A stretch of 51,609 bases of DNA from NCBI GenBank assembly GCA_002396125.1, contig DGWL01000102.1, forward strand, positions 1 to 51,609, written 5' to 3'. The DNA comes from Porphyromonadaceae bacterium UBA4259 (lineage in GTDB: Bacteria > Bacteroidota > Bacteroidia > Bacteroidales > Muribaculaceae). Shown in pieces: positions 43,888-51,609 of this stretch. Each line of letters opens with the position of its first letter. Positions within the stretch are counted from its first letter, which is position 1. The translations under genes and the position numbers were made by a program. Below the pieces are notes generated by a model. That model searched no databases and was not told where the DNA came from. It worked only from the letters and a program-made list of their open reading frames with translations.

Positions 43888-43979
43888 TATTCGGTTTATG
43901 ATAAACAAGTAAAAGTGTTGAACAGTAGACCAGCCGACTTGCACTGATTTTCCAGACGCCGGTGTGGCATGTTTCATAA

Positions 43980-46070
43980 TTATCTAACTACCACTTTGCG
44001 CTTGCCCACGATATAGAGGCCGCCGGGCAACCCTTGAGTTGCGCCTTGTGAGGCTACCTGATAGCGAACAAGGCGGCCATCGATGGTGTAAACGTTCACG
44101 GGGCCGGGTGTGCCATTGTCGACCTGAACACCGGGAATAGCGGCATACTGGTCGCTCACGTCATTAACCTTGTATTTGCCATCGGTTTCCTTCTCGCTGG
44201 AGATTTCGTAGTACTTATCGGTATTGGCATACATCACATCGAGCGTTTGTGGCGAGCCGCTAGTGCCGGTGTTGAACACGAAGTTCATGTAGCAGTCATC
44301 GTTAGCCAGCTCATATTGCTTAACGTACCATGTCTTGCCGTTAATCACGCGTGTCTCGGTGATAGCCTCGCCGGGCCAGTTGCCGTTGTGCTGCACATTG
44401 TCCTGGTCCCATGTGTAGAAACGCACGGGATCCCAGTTAACCTGGTCGACATTGACATAGACATTAATAATCTTAGAGCTACCCTGGCCAGCAAAGTCGT
44501 AGGTGCGAGTGACGATACCCTTGACCGCGCTACCGTCAAGGATGCCCACCTTGAGAGTGCAAGGTTGAGTGATATTGACAGTGCCGCCACTGGCAACCTT
44601 GGTGCTGCTTGCGGTGGGTGTGCTGCCATCGAGAGTGTAAACCAGTTGAGCGCCACTGTTAGCGGTCACGGCAGTGAGCGTGGCTTTGAACTCGCCCATA
44701 TACTTGCCGCTGGCCTTATCAACCCAAGCTGTCTCACAGTTTTTAGACATGTAGAGGCGATAACCGTAACCCTTGGTCACCTGCACGGCGTCGCCCAGCA
44801 GAGCCGAGCCGTAGAGCTGGTTCACCAGGTTGTCGGCAGCCACGCGCTTGGCGTCGCCCACAACGCAGTACATATACTTGCCGCCGGCACCGCTAGAGCG
44901 GAAACCTGCCACGGCATAGCTGGTGTTGTTGGTAGCCTTTTGCGCTGTGCTCACATTGGTCACGCCCACAGCCTTGCGCACATCAATCATGTTCTTGATT
45001 TCCTGCTTATAGGCCTTCCAGTGAGGCAGGAACACGCATGGAGTGCCGGGCATGGTAAGCAAGTAGGCATTGGCGGCCAGAGTGTCCTTGCGCAACGGGT
45101 CGTTCTGATTGCTGGCATCACGATACTGAGTGTCGTGATTCTCAACGAAAGTCACCGAGTAGCGCTTGAAAGCCGAACTTGCTGCCAGTCCACCAAAGTT
45201 GAGGTCTTTCCAGTTCACCGAGTTGGCAGCGCCACCGTCGCGATTACCGCGAATCACGTCGCGCACGGTGTAGCGGAATGGGAAGTCAAACGATGCGCTC
45301 ATGTTCACACCATTCCACTTGCAGTTGTCAATCCAGGTTTGGATGTCGTTTTGGCTACTCCAGTTCTCGCCAACCGAGAACTGCACGCCAGCAGCGTCGT
45401 TGTACTCAGCCACACGATTGGCCCAGAAACCACGGGTCATGTCGTAGCGAAAACCTGTGTAACCCAGGTCGTTAGCCAGGAAGTTGACATAGGCCTTAAT
45501 CACGTTGCGCACGTTATCGCTCTTGTGATCGAGGTCGCGCATGCCGCTCCAGTCCTCGCCCTCGTCATTGTTGGCACTCAGCGATTCTCCTGCGGCAAGG
45601 TGCTTGGCAGTCTCGCCGCCATCGTCATTCTTGCAAATGTCGGTCGACGACATTTGGTAAGTCACGCCATTATAGGTCTCGGCGGGGAAGTCGGTCCAGG
45701 TGCTGGCGTTGCCGCGATGGTTCACCACCACGTCGGCAATCATGCCGGTGCCATAGCCCTTGAATGTGTTAATCATCTCACGAAGCTCATCCTCGGTGCC
45801 GAAGGCGCTGCGCTGGTTGAAATAGTATTTCACGTCATAGCCCATGGAACTTGTGCTGCCGGTCCATCCACTTTGTGGCACCCACACCAGGTTGAAGTAC
45901 TGCGACAATTCCTCGGCCTGCTTGGTGAGATTTACCCACCTGGTGTCGCCAAAGGAGTTCCACGAGAAAGCTTGCAGCATCACGCCGCCATAATTATCAG
46001 GCCACCCCTGGGCCTTGCCCATGAACGGCATCATGGCGATTGCTGCCAGTAATAGTAAATGTTTCTTCAT
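43980..46070 (-). CDS. Secreted alpha-amylase (GH13) with C-terminal accessory domains
   Basis: 696 aa. Signal peptide 1-20. GH13 barrel about 25-400: DVVVNH (113-118), nucleophile Asp210 in GFRYDMTRG, acid/base Glu235 in VGENW, third Asp313 in VENHDT. After it a small beta domain, a CHB_HEX-like region (LVYTLDGSTPTASS near 470), and a starch-module-like region with WDQDNVQHNGNWPGEA near 560-575. The end (VYTIDGRLVRY...GLPGGLYIVGKRKVVV) is the sorting-like C-terminal domain common in secreted Bacteroidales proteins. It breaks alpha-1,4-glucan outside the cell. Confidence 0.93.
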   Translation of the reverse strand: MKKHLLLLAAIAMMPFMGKAQGWPDNYGGVMLQAFSWNSFGDTRWVNLTKQAEELSQYFNLVWVPQSGWTGSTSSMGYDVKYYFNQRSAFGTEDELREMINTFKGYGTGMIADVVVNHRGNASTWTDFPAETYNGVTYQMSSTDICKNDDGGETAKHLAAGESLSANNDEGEDWSGMRDLDHKSDNVRNVIKAYVNFLANDLGYTGFRYDMTRGFWANRVAEYNDAAGVQFSVGENWSSQNDIQTWIDNCKWNGVNMSASFDFPFRYTVRDVIRGNRDGGAANSVNWKDLNFGGLAASSAFKRYSVTFVENHDTQYRDASNQNDPLRKDTLAANAYLLTMPGTPCVFLPHWKAYKQEIKNMIDVRKAVGVTNVSTAQKATNNTSYAVAGFRSSGAGGKYMYCVVGDAKRVAADNLVNQLYGSALLGDAVQVTKGYGYRLYMSKNCETAWVDKASGKYMGEFKATLTAVTANSGAQLVYTLDGSTPTASSTKVASGGTVNITQPCTLKVGILDGSAVKGIVTRTYDFAGQGSSKIINVYVNVDQVNWDPVRFYTWDQDNVQHNGNWPGEAITETRVINGKTWYVKQYELANDDCYMNFVFNTGTSGSPQTLDVMYANTDKYYEISSEKETDGKYKVNDVSDQYAAIPGVQVDNGTPGPVNVYTIDGRLVRYQVASQGATQGLPGGLYIVGKRKVVVR

Positions 46071-46160
46071 GTGTTCTTGGTTTTATGTGTGTTAATTTTT
46101 TTGTATTTGTAAGCCAGAATACTGTAAACCCGCTTTTAACGCAGTTTATTAAAATTTTTC

Positions 46161-46191
46161 CAAATATACGCATTTTTTCATTCACGGCAAC
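46161..46191 (-). promoter_or_regulatory. Promoter of the amylase-galactanase genes
   Basis: TATATTTG on the minus strand (46161-46168) with GTTG 19 nt upstream (46188-46191), about 85 nt before the amylase ATG. Confidence 0.6.
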
Positions 46192-46239
46192 ACTTTGCCA
46201 CTTTTTTAACGCTACTGTAACAACCGCAACCGTTTGCAT

Positions 46240-46275
46240 CCCGCACCGAGCGGGCAGGCTGCGGCTATCACAGCC
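46240..46275. other. Two GC-rich hairpins in the divergent gap
   Basis: CCCGC/GCGGG (46240-46244 with 46250-46254) and GGCTG/CAGCC (46257-46261 with 46271-46275) sit in the AT-rich 46071-46458 gap. No T-run and no gene. A regulatory or RNA role is possible but unproven. Confidence 0.35.
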
Positions 46276-46367
46276 TTGGCACACTTATTGCTGTTGGCCA
46301 AATGAGAAGTCAACCATTATTTTTTCTTAATTCTTGTTTAATTAATGTGTAAATGAATATTTTTTTG

Positions 46368-46375
46368 TAGTTTTG
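46368..46375 (+). promoter_or_regulatory. -7 box of the vWA/tubulin-like cluster
   Basis: TAGTTTTG in the gap, about 85 bp before the lipoprotein ATG, with no clear -33 box. The cluster probably starts transcription here. Confidence 0.5.
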
Positions 46376-46458
46376 CAAGTTATAATTGATAATTTTGGCG
46401 TAGTAGACATTATTGTGCTGCGACGTTATTAAAACATGGTTTTAAAAACACATTGACT

Positions 46459-47922
46459 ATGAACACAATAAGACGAGTATACGGGCAACTGGCTGCCGTG
46501 GCAGTGATGGTTGTGGCATGCCTCACGCTTGCCGCCTGCGGCGGCAGCGGGCTAGAAAAGGCTATCAAGCGCGCACTCATCGAGGGTGACACCACCCAAG
46601 CGCGTTACGACTCCATCTGCTCCATTATCAAGAGCAGCCCCAAGAGCTACGGCGAGTTTCTCACCGAGGCAGGAGAAATCAATGTTGAGGCACTTAGCCG
46701 CTACATCAACGAGGTGGGAAGCAACTTGCGTCCACCCATGTCGTGGAACATCAAAGCCTACGGCGTGAAGGAGCTCACACTAACTATCTACTTCGAGCGC
46801 AGCGGTTCCATGACACCCTACGACACTCCGGGTGGCGGCGGACAGCTGAAAAAGGCCGTCAACGACCTCATCAACTTCTTCCCGGGCAAGGAAGGCACCA
46901 AAATCAACATCGTCAACGACAACATCTACCCCTATAGCGGCACGGTCGACTCGTTCCTGCAGGACCGCAACATCTACCAGAGCACAAGTGGCACAGGAAA
47001 TGCCAGCTACACCGATTTCAAACTCATCTTTGAGAAAATCATCCAGGCTCAAAATCCAGGCAACGTGAGCGTGCTCGTGACCGACCTCATCTACTCGCCG
47101 CAAAACACCGCCGACGTGAGTGTGGAAAAAATACTCAACGAGGAAAACAGCGTGGCTACCTCGATTTTCAAGACCTACAAGGGCAAGTCGATTATCGTGA
47201 ACCAGCTCATGGGCGACTATAACGGCCAGTATTACCCCTATAATGGAGCTCCATTCAGTTATAACGGCAAGAGACCGTTCTACCTCATCATTGTTGCCGA
47301 CGCTGCCACCATCGACCGCATGGCGGCCGACGACAACTACAGCAAGTTCCTACATCCTGGCGGTGCAGTCCACAGCTACCGCTTCAATCAGGCGCAAGCC
47401 AATATCAACTTCAAGCTCGTGCCCGACTGGAAAGACAACGTGGGCCGCTTCCGTCCCGACCATGGCGATGCCGGCAGCCTTACCCACTGCGAGGGCGACC
47501 GCGAAACGGGCGTGCTGTGCTTCACTCTGGCAGCCAACCTCAAGGCGCTCAACAAGGACGACGCTTTCTTGACCAACACCGCCAACTATGCCGTGCAGTC
47601 GCAATCGGGTTTTGAAATATCCATCCGCCCCATCACCGCAGGCGATATCACCAACAACAACCGTCCCTACCTCGACGGAATGACCCACCTCATCACCGCC
47701 AAGGGCAAGTTCAACATCTCGCGCGACCAGTTGAGCATCACCCTCAACAACCAGTTCCCGCAGTGGATTAACGAGGCATCGACAACAAGCGACACCAACC
47801 CCGCCGACCCTACTTTCTCCACCACCACATTCGGTCTCAACCGTTTCCTGCAAGGCATCTACGACGCCTTCTCGGCCGGCAACGATTCTTACGCAAATAT
47901 TGTGGTCAAACTTGAAGATTAA
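46459..47922 (+). CDS. Lipoprotein with von Willebrand A-like domain
   Basis: 487 aa from ATG 46459. Lipoprotein signal peptide ends LAAC (Cys27). The vWA-like domain begins at about 105: strand LTLTIYF, MIDAS-like ERSGSM (113-118; usual form DxSxS, here the first Asp is Glu), Thr185 in SYTDFK, and Asp209 in VLVTDLIYSP. The last third (about 320-487) has strand-rich repeats. No recognised enzyme. First of a tight plus-strand cluster (24 bp to the next gene) with a tubulin-like gene, so it is likely the envelope-anchored part of that system. Confidence 0.75.
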   Translation: MNTIRRVYGQLAAVAVMVVACLTLAACGGSGLEKAIKRALIEGDTTQARYDSICSIIKSSPKSYGEFLTEAGEINVEALSRYINEVGSNLRPPMSWNIKAYGVKELTLTIYFERSGSMTPYDTPGGGGQLKKAVNDLINFFPGKEGTKINIVNDNIYPYSGTVDSFLQDRNIYQSTSGTGNASYTDFKLIFEKIIQAQNPGNVSVLVTDLIYSPQNTADVSVEKILNEENSVATSIFKTYKGKSIIVNQLMGDYNGQYYPYNGAPFSYNGKRPFYLIIVADAATIDRMAADDNYSKFLHPGGAVHSYRFNQAQANINFKLVPDWKDNVGRFRPDHGDAGSLTHCEGDRETGVLCFTLAANLKALNKDDAFLTNTANYAVQSQSGFEISIRPITAGDITNNNRPYLDGMTHLITAKGKFNISRDQLSITLNNQFPQWINEASTTSDTNPADPTFSTTTFGLNRFLQGIYDAFSAGNDSYANIVVKLED

Positions 47923-47946
47923 CTCTGAAACATATTTATAAACACA

Positions 47947-48387
47947 ATGAGAGATAAAGTAATATTCCTTGTGATTGGAGCTGTGATTAGTGTGCTCTTT
48001 GGCTTCTTTAGCGAGCCGGTGTATGAAGCGCTGTACTATAGTAGCGGCTTCAGTGAGGCAATGCACAACAACGACGCCTATGGCATTGTTGCCATCATCG
48101 CCATTGCAATGACATGGGGCATCGCAGCGCTCTATTATTATGTGATTAACTCCGTTAAGTTCGACCGCTGGTATCACTGGATGTCGATGCTGGGCGTGGC
48201 AAGTGTGCTCACCCCTGTGGTGTGCTTCATTGTTGTGGGCAATCTGCTCGAGGGCATGGACTACCCCACGGCCTCGGCAACATTTGAGATTTACAATGTG
48301 ATAGTATCGGCCCTGCTCTTCACTATCGCGTCGTTCTCGATGCGCTGGTGGAGCAGTAACTGCCGCCACACTCCCATTCCTCAATAA
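47947..48387 (+). CDS. Small membrane protein, four helices
   Basis: 146 aa, not recognised. Predicted membrane segments at about 4-22 (VIFLVIGAVISVLFGFF), 46-66 (GIVAIIAIAMTWGIAALYYYV), 80-101 (MLGVASVLTPVVCFIVVGNLL) and 115-133 (YNVIVSALLFTIASFSM), with short polar loops. It lies 24 bp after the vWA-like gene and 40 bp before the tubulin-like gene. Likely links the cytosolic and envelope parts of the cluster, by position only. Confidence 0.7.
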   Translation: MRDKVIFLVIGAVISVLFGFFSEPVYEALYYSSGFSEAMHNNDAYGIVAIIAIAMTWGIAALYYYVINSVKFDRWYHWMSMLGVASVLTPVVCFIVVGNLLEGMDYPTASATFEIYNVIVSALLFTIASFSMRWWSSNCRHTPIPQ

Positions 48388-48427
48388 AGAACTACTCTAC
48401 TATTCCACTACTCTACTGATATAAGAA

Positions 48428-49957
48428 ATGAAACTATTTGTATTTGCTATAGGAGGAACCGGATCGCGCGTGCTCAAGTCAATGATTATGCTGTGTGCCG
48501 CCGGAGTGCGTCCTGTCGACGCCAACGGCCGCCCGCTGCAAGACGTGGAGATTGTGCCCGTGATTATCGACCCACACAAGTCGAACGCCGACCTCAAGCG
48601 CACCGAGCGACTGCTGAGTGCCTATAGCACCATGCGTGAAAAACTCTACGGCAAGAATGCCAACGCCAATGGCTTCTTCGCCACCAAGATTTCAAGCTTG
48701 AAGGAAGTGGTGTCGAGCAGCCAAGTGCCTCTCGACGACTCGTTCATCTTCAACCTGGCGGCTGTCGAGAACTACAAGTTCCGCGACTTCATCAGCTACA
48801 ACACCATGAACGAGCCCAACCAGGCATTGACATCGCTGCTCTTTGCCGACTATCAGCTTGAGAACAAGATGAGCATTGGCTTTGTGGGCTCGCCCAACAT
48901 TGGTAGCGTGGCTCTCAATGGCGTTAAGGACAGCAACGAGTTCAAGGCTTTTGCCAACGTCTTTGCCGACGGCGACCGCATCTTCTTCATCAGCAGCATT
49001 TTTGGCGGCACCGGTGCGGCAGGCTTCCCTATCATTGTGAAGAACATTCGCCAGGCTCGCAACATCGATGCCAAGAACAAGGCATTCCTGCAGCGCGCTC
49101 CAATTGGCGGCCTCACGGTGCTCCCCTACTTCTCGCTCATGGAAAGCGAGGACAAGCAAGACAAGCGCATCGATAATGCCGACTTTGTGGTAAAGACCCA
49201 GAGCGCCCTGGAATACTATAATAATACCCTCACCGGCAACGGTCGCAATGCCGTGAACGCCATTTTCTATCTTGGCGACCACGGCCACAATGCCCCCTAT
49301 GCCTACGACCCGGGCGACAAGCGCGACCAGCACGACCCCGCCCACCTCATCGAGCTTGTGGGTGCCATGGCTCCTTTCAAGTTCATGAGCATGAGCGACA
49401 GTGAGCTAAGCGACCCCGCCACCGGTCAGCCGTTACCCACCAAGGCGTTTGAGTACGGCCTGGAGAAGGACACCGACTTTGTCGACTTCTCAAGTTTCGG
49501 CCAGGAGACGCGCCAGCTCGTCTATCGCCCGCTGGTGAAGCTTCACTTGCTCTACATCTTCCTGCGCACCGGTCTCAACGGCATGATAGGTCAAGGCTTT
49601 ACCGAGGATGCCCCCAAGATTACGCGCGAGTTTACCGGCACACAGTTCTACCGCGTGCTCACACAGCAGTTCTTCGACAGCTACCTCGAGTGGCTCACCG
49701 AGCTGCTGCACAACCGCCGCCACGTCACGCTCTTCAACGAGGGCGAGATGGAGATGGCCAAGGCCATCCACAAGGTGGTGACCAAGAAGTCGCTCTTCGG
49801 CTACAAGAAGGTTGACAACGATGTGTTCAAGGCCGAGATGAACCGCCTCAGCCGCGACAACAGCAGCTACGGCAGCAACGCCGAACTCAAACTGATGGAC
49901 CTCTTCTACACCGCAGCCGAGAAAATCATCACCGAACGCTACGACAACATCAACTGA
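48428..49957 (+). CDS. Tubulin/FtsZ-superfamily protein (tubulin-like family)
   Basis: 509 aa, soluble. N-terminal nucleotide-loop motif FAIGGTGSRVLKS (7-19), and the tubulin signature-like loop IFGGTGAAGFP at 191-201 after the strand RIFFISS, matching the GGGTG(S/T)G loop of FtsZ and tubulin. The rest is diverged; the catalytic T7 loop is not obvious, so GTPase activity is unproven. It resembles the tubulin-like proteins described by Makarova and Koonin (2010) that occur with vWA-domain proteins. Cytosolic, probably polymer-forming; acts with its three neighbours. Confidence 0.75.
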   Translation: MKLFVFAIGGTGSRVLKSMIMLCAAGVRPVDANGRPLQDVEIVPVIIDPHKSNADLKRTERLLSAYSTMREKLYGKNANANGFFATKISSLKEVVSSSQVPLDDSFIFNLAAVENYKFRDFISYNTMNEPNQALTSLLFADYQLENKMSIGFVGSPNIGSVALNGVKDSNEFKAFANVFADGDRIFFISSIFGGTGAAGFPIIVKNIRQARNIDAKNKAFLQRAPIGGLTVLPYFSLMESEDKQDKRIDNADFVVKTQSALEYYNNTLTGNGRNAVNAIFYLGDHGHNAPYAYDPGDKRDQHDPAHLIELVGAMAPFKFMSMSDSELSDPATGQPLPTKAFEYGLEKDTDFVDFSSFGQETRQLVYRPLVKLHLLYIFLRTGLNGMIGQGFTEDAPKITREFTGTQFYRVLTQQFFDSYLEWLTELLHNRRHVTLFNEGEMEMAKAIHKVVTKKSLFGYKKVDNDVFKAEMNRLSRDNSSYGSNAELKLMDLFYTAAEKIITERYDNIN

Positions 49958-49987
49958 CAACTCATAACTGATAACTGACAACTAACT

Positions 49988-51609
49988 ATGAGTCAAGTTT
50001 TATCCTACAATAACAAGACCACCAAGACTAGCGCGCAGGACTGGATTCCGGTAGCGCCCTATGTCGACGATGATATCAAGCAAATCAAGGACCCCAACGG
50101 AGGCCTGAGCGAGAATCCGCGCACAGCCATCCCCAGTCCATTTGCGCAACTCGACCTGGTGAAGAACGCATTTGAGCATCTGGCCGGAAACGCTCGCCTG
50201 AGCGGCACCATGATGGACAAGCGACTGGTGTCGAACGCGCTCGATGTGGCTCAGTTGTTCTTCGACTTCGAGAATCACAAAGACTATCTGCACATCGTGC
50301 GCTGGAACCGCGAGGAGCAACTGGAGCGCCTCAAGAGCAATCCCGAGCATCGCCTCTATGGCGAAACGCTGGAGCTTTTCCTCGCCAGCGACACCAAGTA
50401 TAACTTCAACATGCTCACCGACTGGTACATCCTGTTGTGGAACAGCCAGGTGATAGGCGCCACGTCGCCATCGTCGCTCACCATTGCCGTGCCTCGCGAG
50501 AGCGAACTCCCCATCCATGACATTAAGGTGGAGCAAGGCATCTCGCTTTTCGACAGCGACACTCGCGACCTGTGGCAACGCGACGAGGACTTCGTCTACT
50601 ACATGTTCATGCTCTTCAACGCATTCCCCACGCTGCGCACCACCATCAAGGGCGTCTATGACTACATGCTCAAGAACAAGGACATCATCATGCAGGAGAA
50701 ACCCGCGCTCTACAACCGCCTCACTCAAGTGGTACCCAACCTTGAGGCGCTGAGCCAGGAATTGGCACCGCGACTGGTGGAGAGGCTTGACCTGGAGTTT
50801 GACCCATTTGTGGGCGACGACGAGGTGACAGTGCTTGGCGCGCGCTTCTACCACAAGCGCGCTCGCGACATTCGCACCGCAGCCGCCACCAGCGACTTTG
50901 TCATCGCTCCCACCCGCGAGGTTGAGGGCGCATTGCCACTGGTGCTGCGCAACAACTTCAACGGCAGTGTTGACCACTACATCTACATTGACAAGGAATG
51001 GGACAGCTCAACGCTGGTCTACACCGGCGGCGTTCCTGTAGCAAAGCGCAAATTGCCCGACACCAGCATCGTCTACCCCTTCCTCACCACAGGCGACTTC
51101 TTGCAGGACACCCTCATTCGCCTTTCAGGCCCCATCGACAGCGACCATTTTTTCAATGGCAACGTCATCAACAAGACTATGGTGAGCCGCAATGGCTACC
51201 TGTTGCCTTTGACCCAGGAGTTCTTCAAGTATTTCAATGCAGCCGACGTCACCCGCCAGGTGCATGGCCGCAACATGATGGAAATGGAAGAGCTCAACGA
51301 CGGCTCGGTGAACGTGACACTGCGCATTCCGCTCAAGAAGCGCTTCATTGAGCTCACCCGCAACTACTACCCCATCGACGACCCGTCATGGCACTTCGAT
51401 GAGAAGCGTGGCACTGGCCGCATCATCACCAATGTGGTGATGTCGACCGCAGTGTTCCCGTTTGTGCGCACCAACTACAAGGACGACTACACCGTGCAGC
51501 TCTTCACCATGATTGACGGCGGCAAGGCATCGCTCAGTTTTTTCAATGACGGACTCACACAGGACAATATCAAGTGCAGCGACAAGGTGCGCTCCAGCAG
51601 CAGCTACAC
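49988..51609 (+). CDS. Large unrecognised protein, 3' partial
   Basis: 540 codons are visible, open to the window edge, so the true length is larger. ATG at 49988, 30 bp after the tubulin-like gene. No signal peptide or membrane helix. Charged and aromatic, with alpha-beta mix (VKNAFEHLAGNAR, LFFDFENHKDYLHIVRWN, HHKRARDIRTAAA-like, LRNNFNGSVDHYIYIDKEW). No known family recognised. Position suggests it is a cytosolic or scaffold component of the same system. It could contain an ATPase or actin-like part beyond the edge, which cannot be seen here. Confidence 0.7.
   Translation, partial: MSQVLSYNNKTTKTSAQDWIPVAPYVDDDIKQIKDPNGGLSENPRTAIPSPFAQLDLVKNAFEHLAGNARLSGTMMDKRLVSNALDVAQLFFDFENHKDYLHIVRWNREEQLERLKSNPEHRLYGETLELFLASDTKYNFNMLTDWYILLWNSQVIGATSPSSLTIAVPRESELPIHDIKVEQGISLFDSDTRDLWQRDEDFVYYMFMLFNAFPTLRTTIKGVYDYMLKNKDIIMQEKPALYNRLTQVVPNLEALSQELAPRLVERLDLEFDPFVGDDEVTVLGARFYHKRARDIRTAAATSDFVIAPTREVEGALPLVLRNNFNGSVDHYIYIDKEWDSSTLVYTGGVPVAKRKLPDTSIVYPFLTTGDFLQDTLIRLSGPIDSDHFFNGNVINKTMVSRNGYLLPLTQEFFKYFNAADVTRQVHGRNMMEMEELNDGSVNVTLRIPLKKRFIELTRNYYPIDDPSWHFDEKRGTGRIITNVVMSTAVFPFVRTNYKDDYTVQLFTMIDGGKASLSFFNDGLTQDNIKCSDKVRSSSSY

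Noticed and set aside
44247..46052. 601-codon open frame on the plus strand opposite the amylase gene
   Set aside because: Mirror of strongly biased coding DNA on the other strand; the amylase has all catalytic residues, and the opposite frame reads as no protein family. The same applies to long frames opposite TamB (5104-6219, 7402-8667), tyrS (9587-10393) and the vWA gene (47350-48384).

Overview
The window looks like a chromosomal segment of a gut Bacteroidales, most likely Muribaculaceae or a Prevotella-like relative. The signs are Sus-type glycan-binding lipoproteins, Bacteroidetes-only families (DUF4421, DUF4271, DUF4254, DUF5672), promoters of the TTTG-N(19-21)-TAnnTTTG type instead of -35/-10 boxes, weak ribosome binding sites, and GC-rich coding DNA with AT-rich spacers. 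The taxon is inferred from gene content only.

Layout. 1-2.6 kb: end of a Sus-like glycan locus (partial SusE-like gene, then a SusF/SusE-like lipoprotein). 2.8-8.7 kb, minus: a DUF4421 barrel-like protein and a large TamB/AsmA-like protein. 8.8-9.1 kb: two minus-strand tRNAs (CAT anticodon; Gln-TTG), each with its own promoter and a hairpin downstream. 9.2-10.5 kb: tyrS. 10.7-14.1 kb: a YfhO-type membrane protein and a methyltransferase-like protein, separated by a CTAG-rich repeat. 14.2-15.8 kb: a possible small RNA, an S24/LexA-type repressor with a twin-operator promoter, and an AT-rich orphan lipoprotein. 16-21.6 kb: M16 peptidase, porin-like protein, frr, a succinate/acetate CoA-transferase and two orphan genes. 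21.7-26.5 kb: a GYF-domain membrane protein, then lemA and four tandem TPM-domain genes. 26.6-28 kb: alanine/glycine:cation symporter, then another possible small RNA. 28.3-37.2 kb, minus: an envelope-sugar operon (DUF4254, GT9, epimerase) and a long housekeeping run (obgE, LOG, DUF4271, HemD with a histone-H1-like tail, rnpA, a yidD-tatD fusion, DUF5672). 37.4-42.5 kb: TonB-receptor-like barrel, secreted orphan, cdd, glucosaminidase-LysM, Nudix. 42.6-46.1 kb, minus: secreted alpha-amylase and a GH53 galactanase with dockerin-like repeats.

The most interesting part is the right end (46.46-51.6 kb). A plus-strand cluster encodes a lipoprotein with a von Willebrand A-like domain, a small four-helix membrane protein, a tubulin/FtsZ-superfamily protein, and a large unrecognised protein that runs off the window. 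This resembles the vWA-linked tubulin-like membrane-remodelling systems predicted from comparative genomics; its function is unknown.

How the parts work together: the left-end Sus proteins and the right-end amylase and galactanase point to plant polysaccharide use. The middle holds envelope biogenesis (TamB-like, YidD, LPS-type sugar genes, LemA/TPM) and core translation and RNA genes (tyrS, frr, rnpA, obgE, tRNAs).
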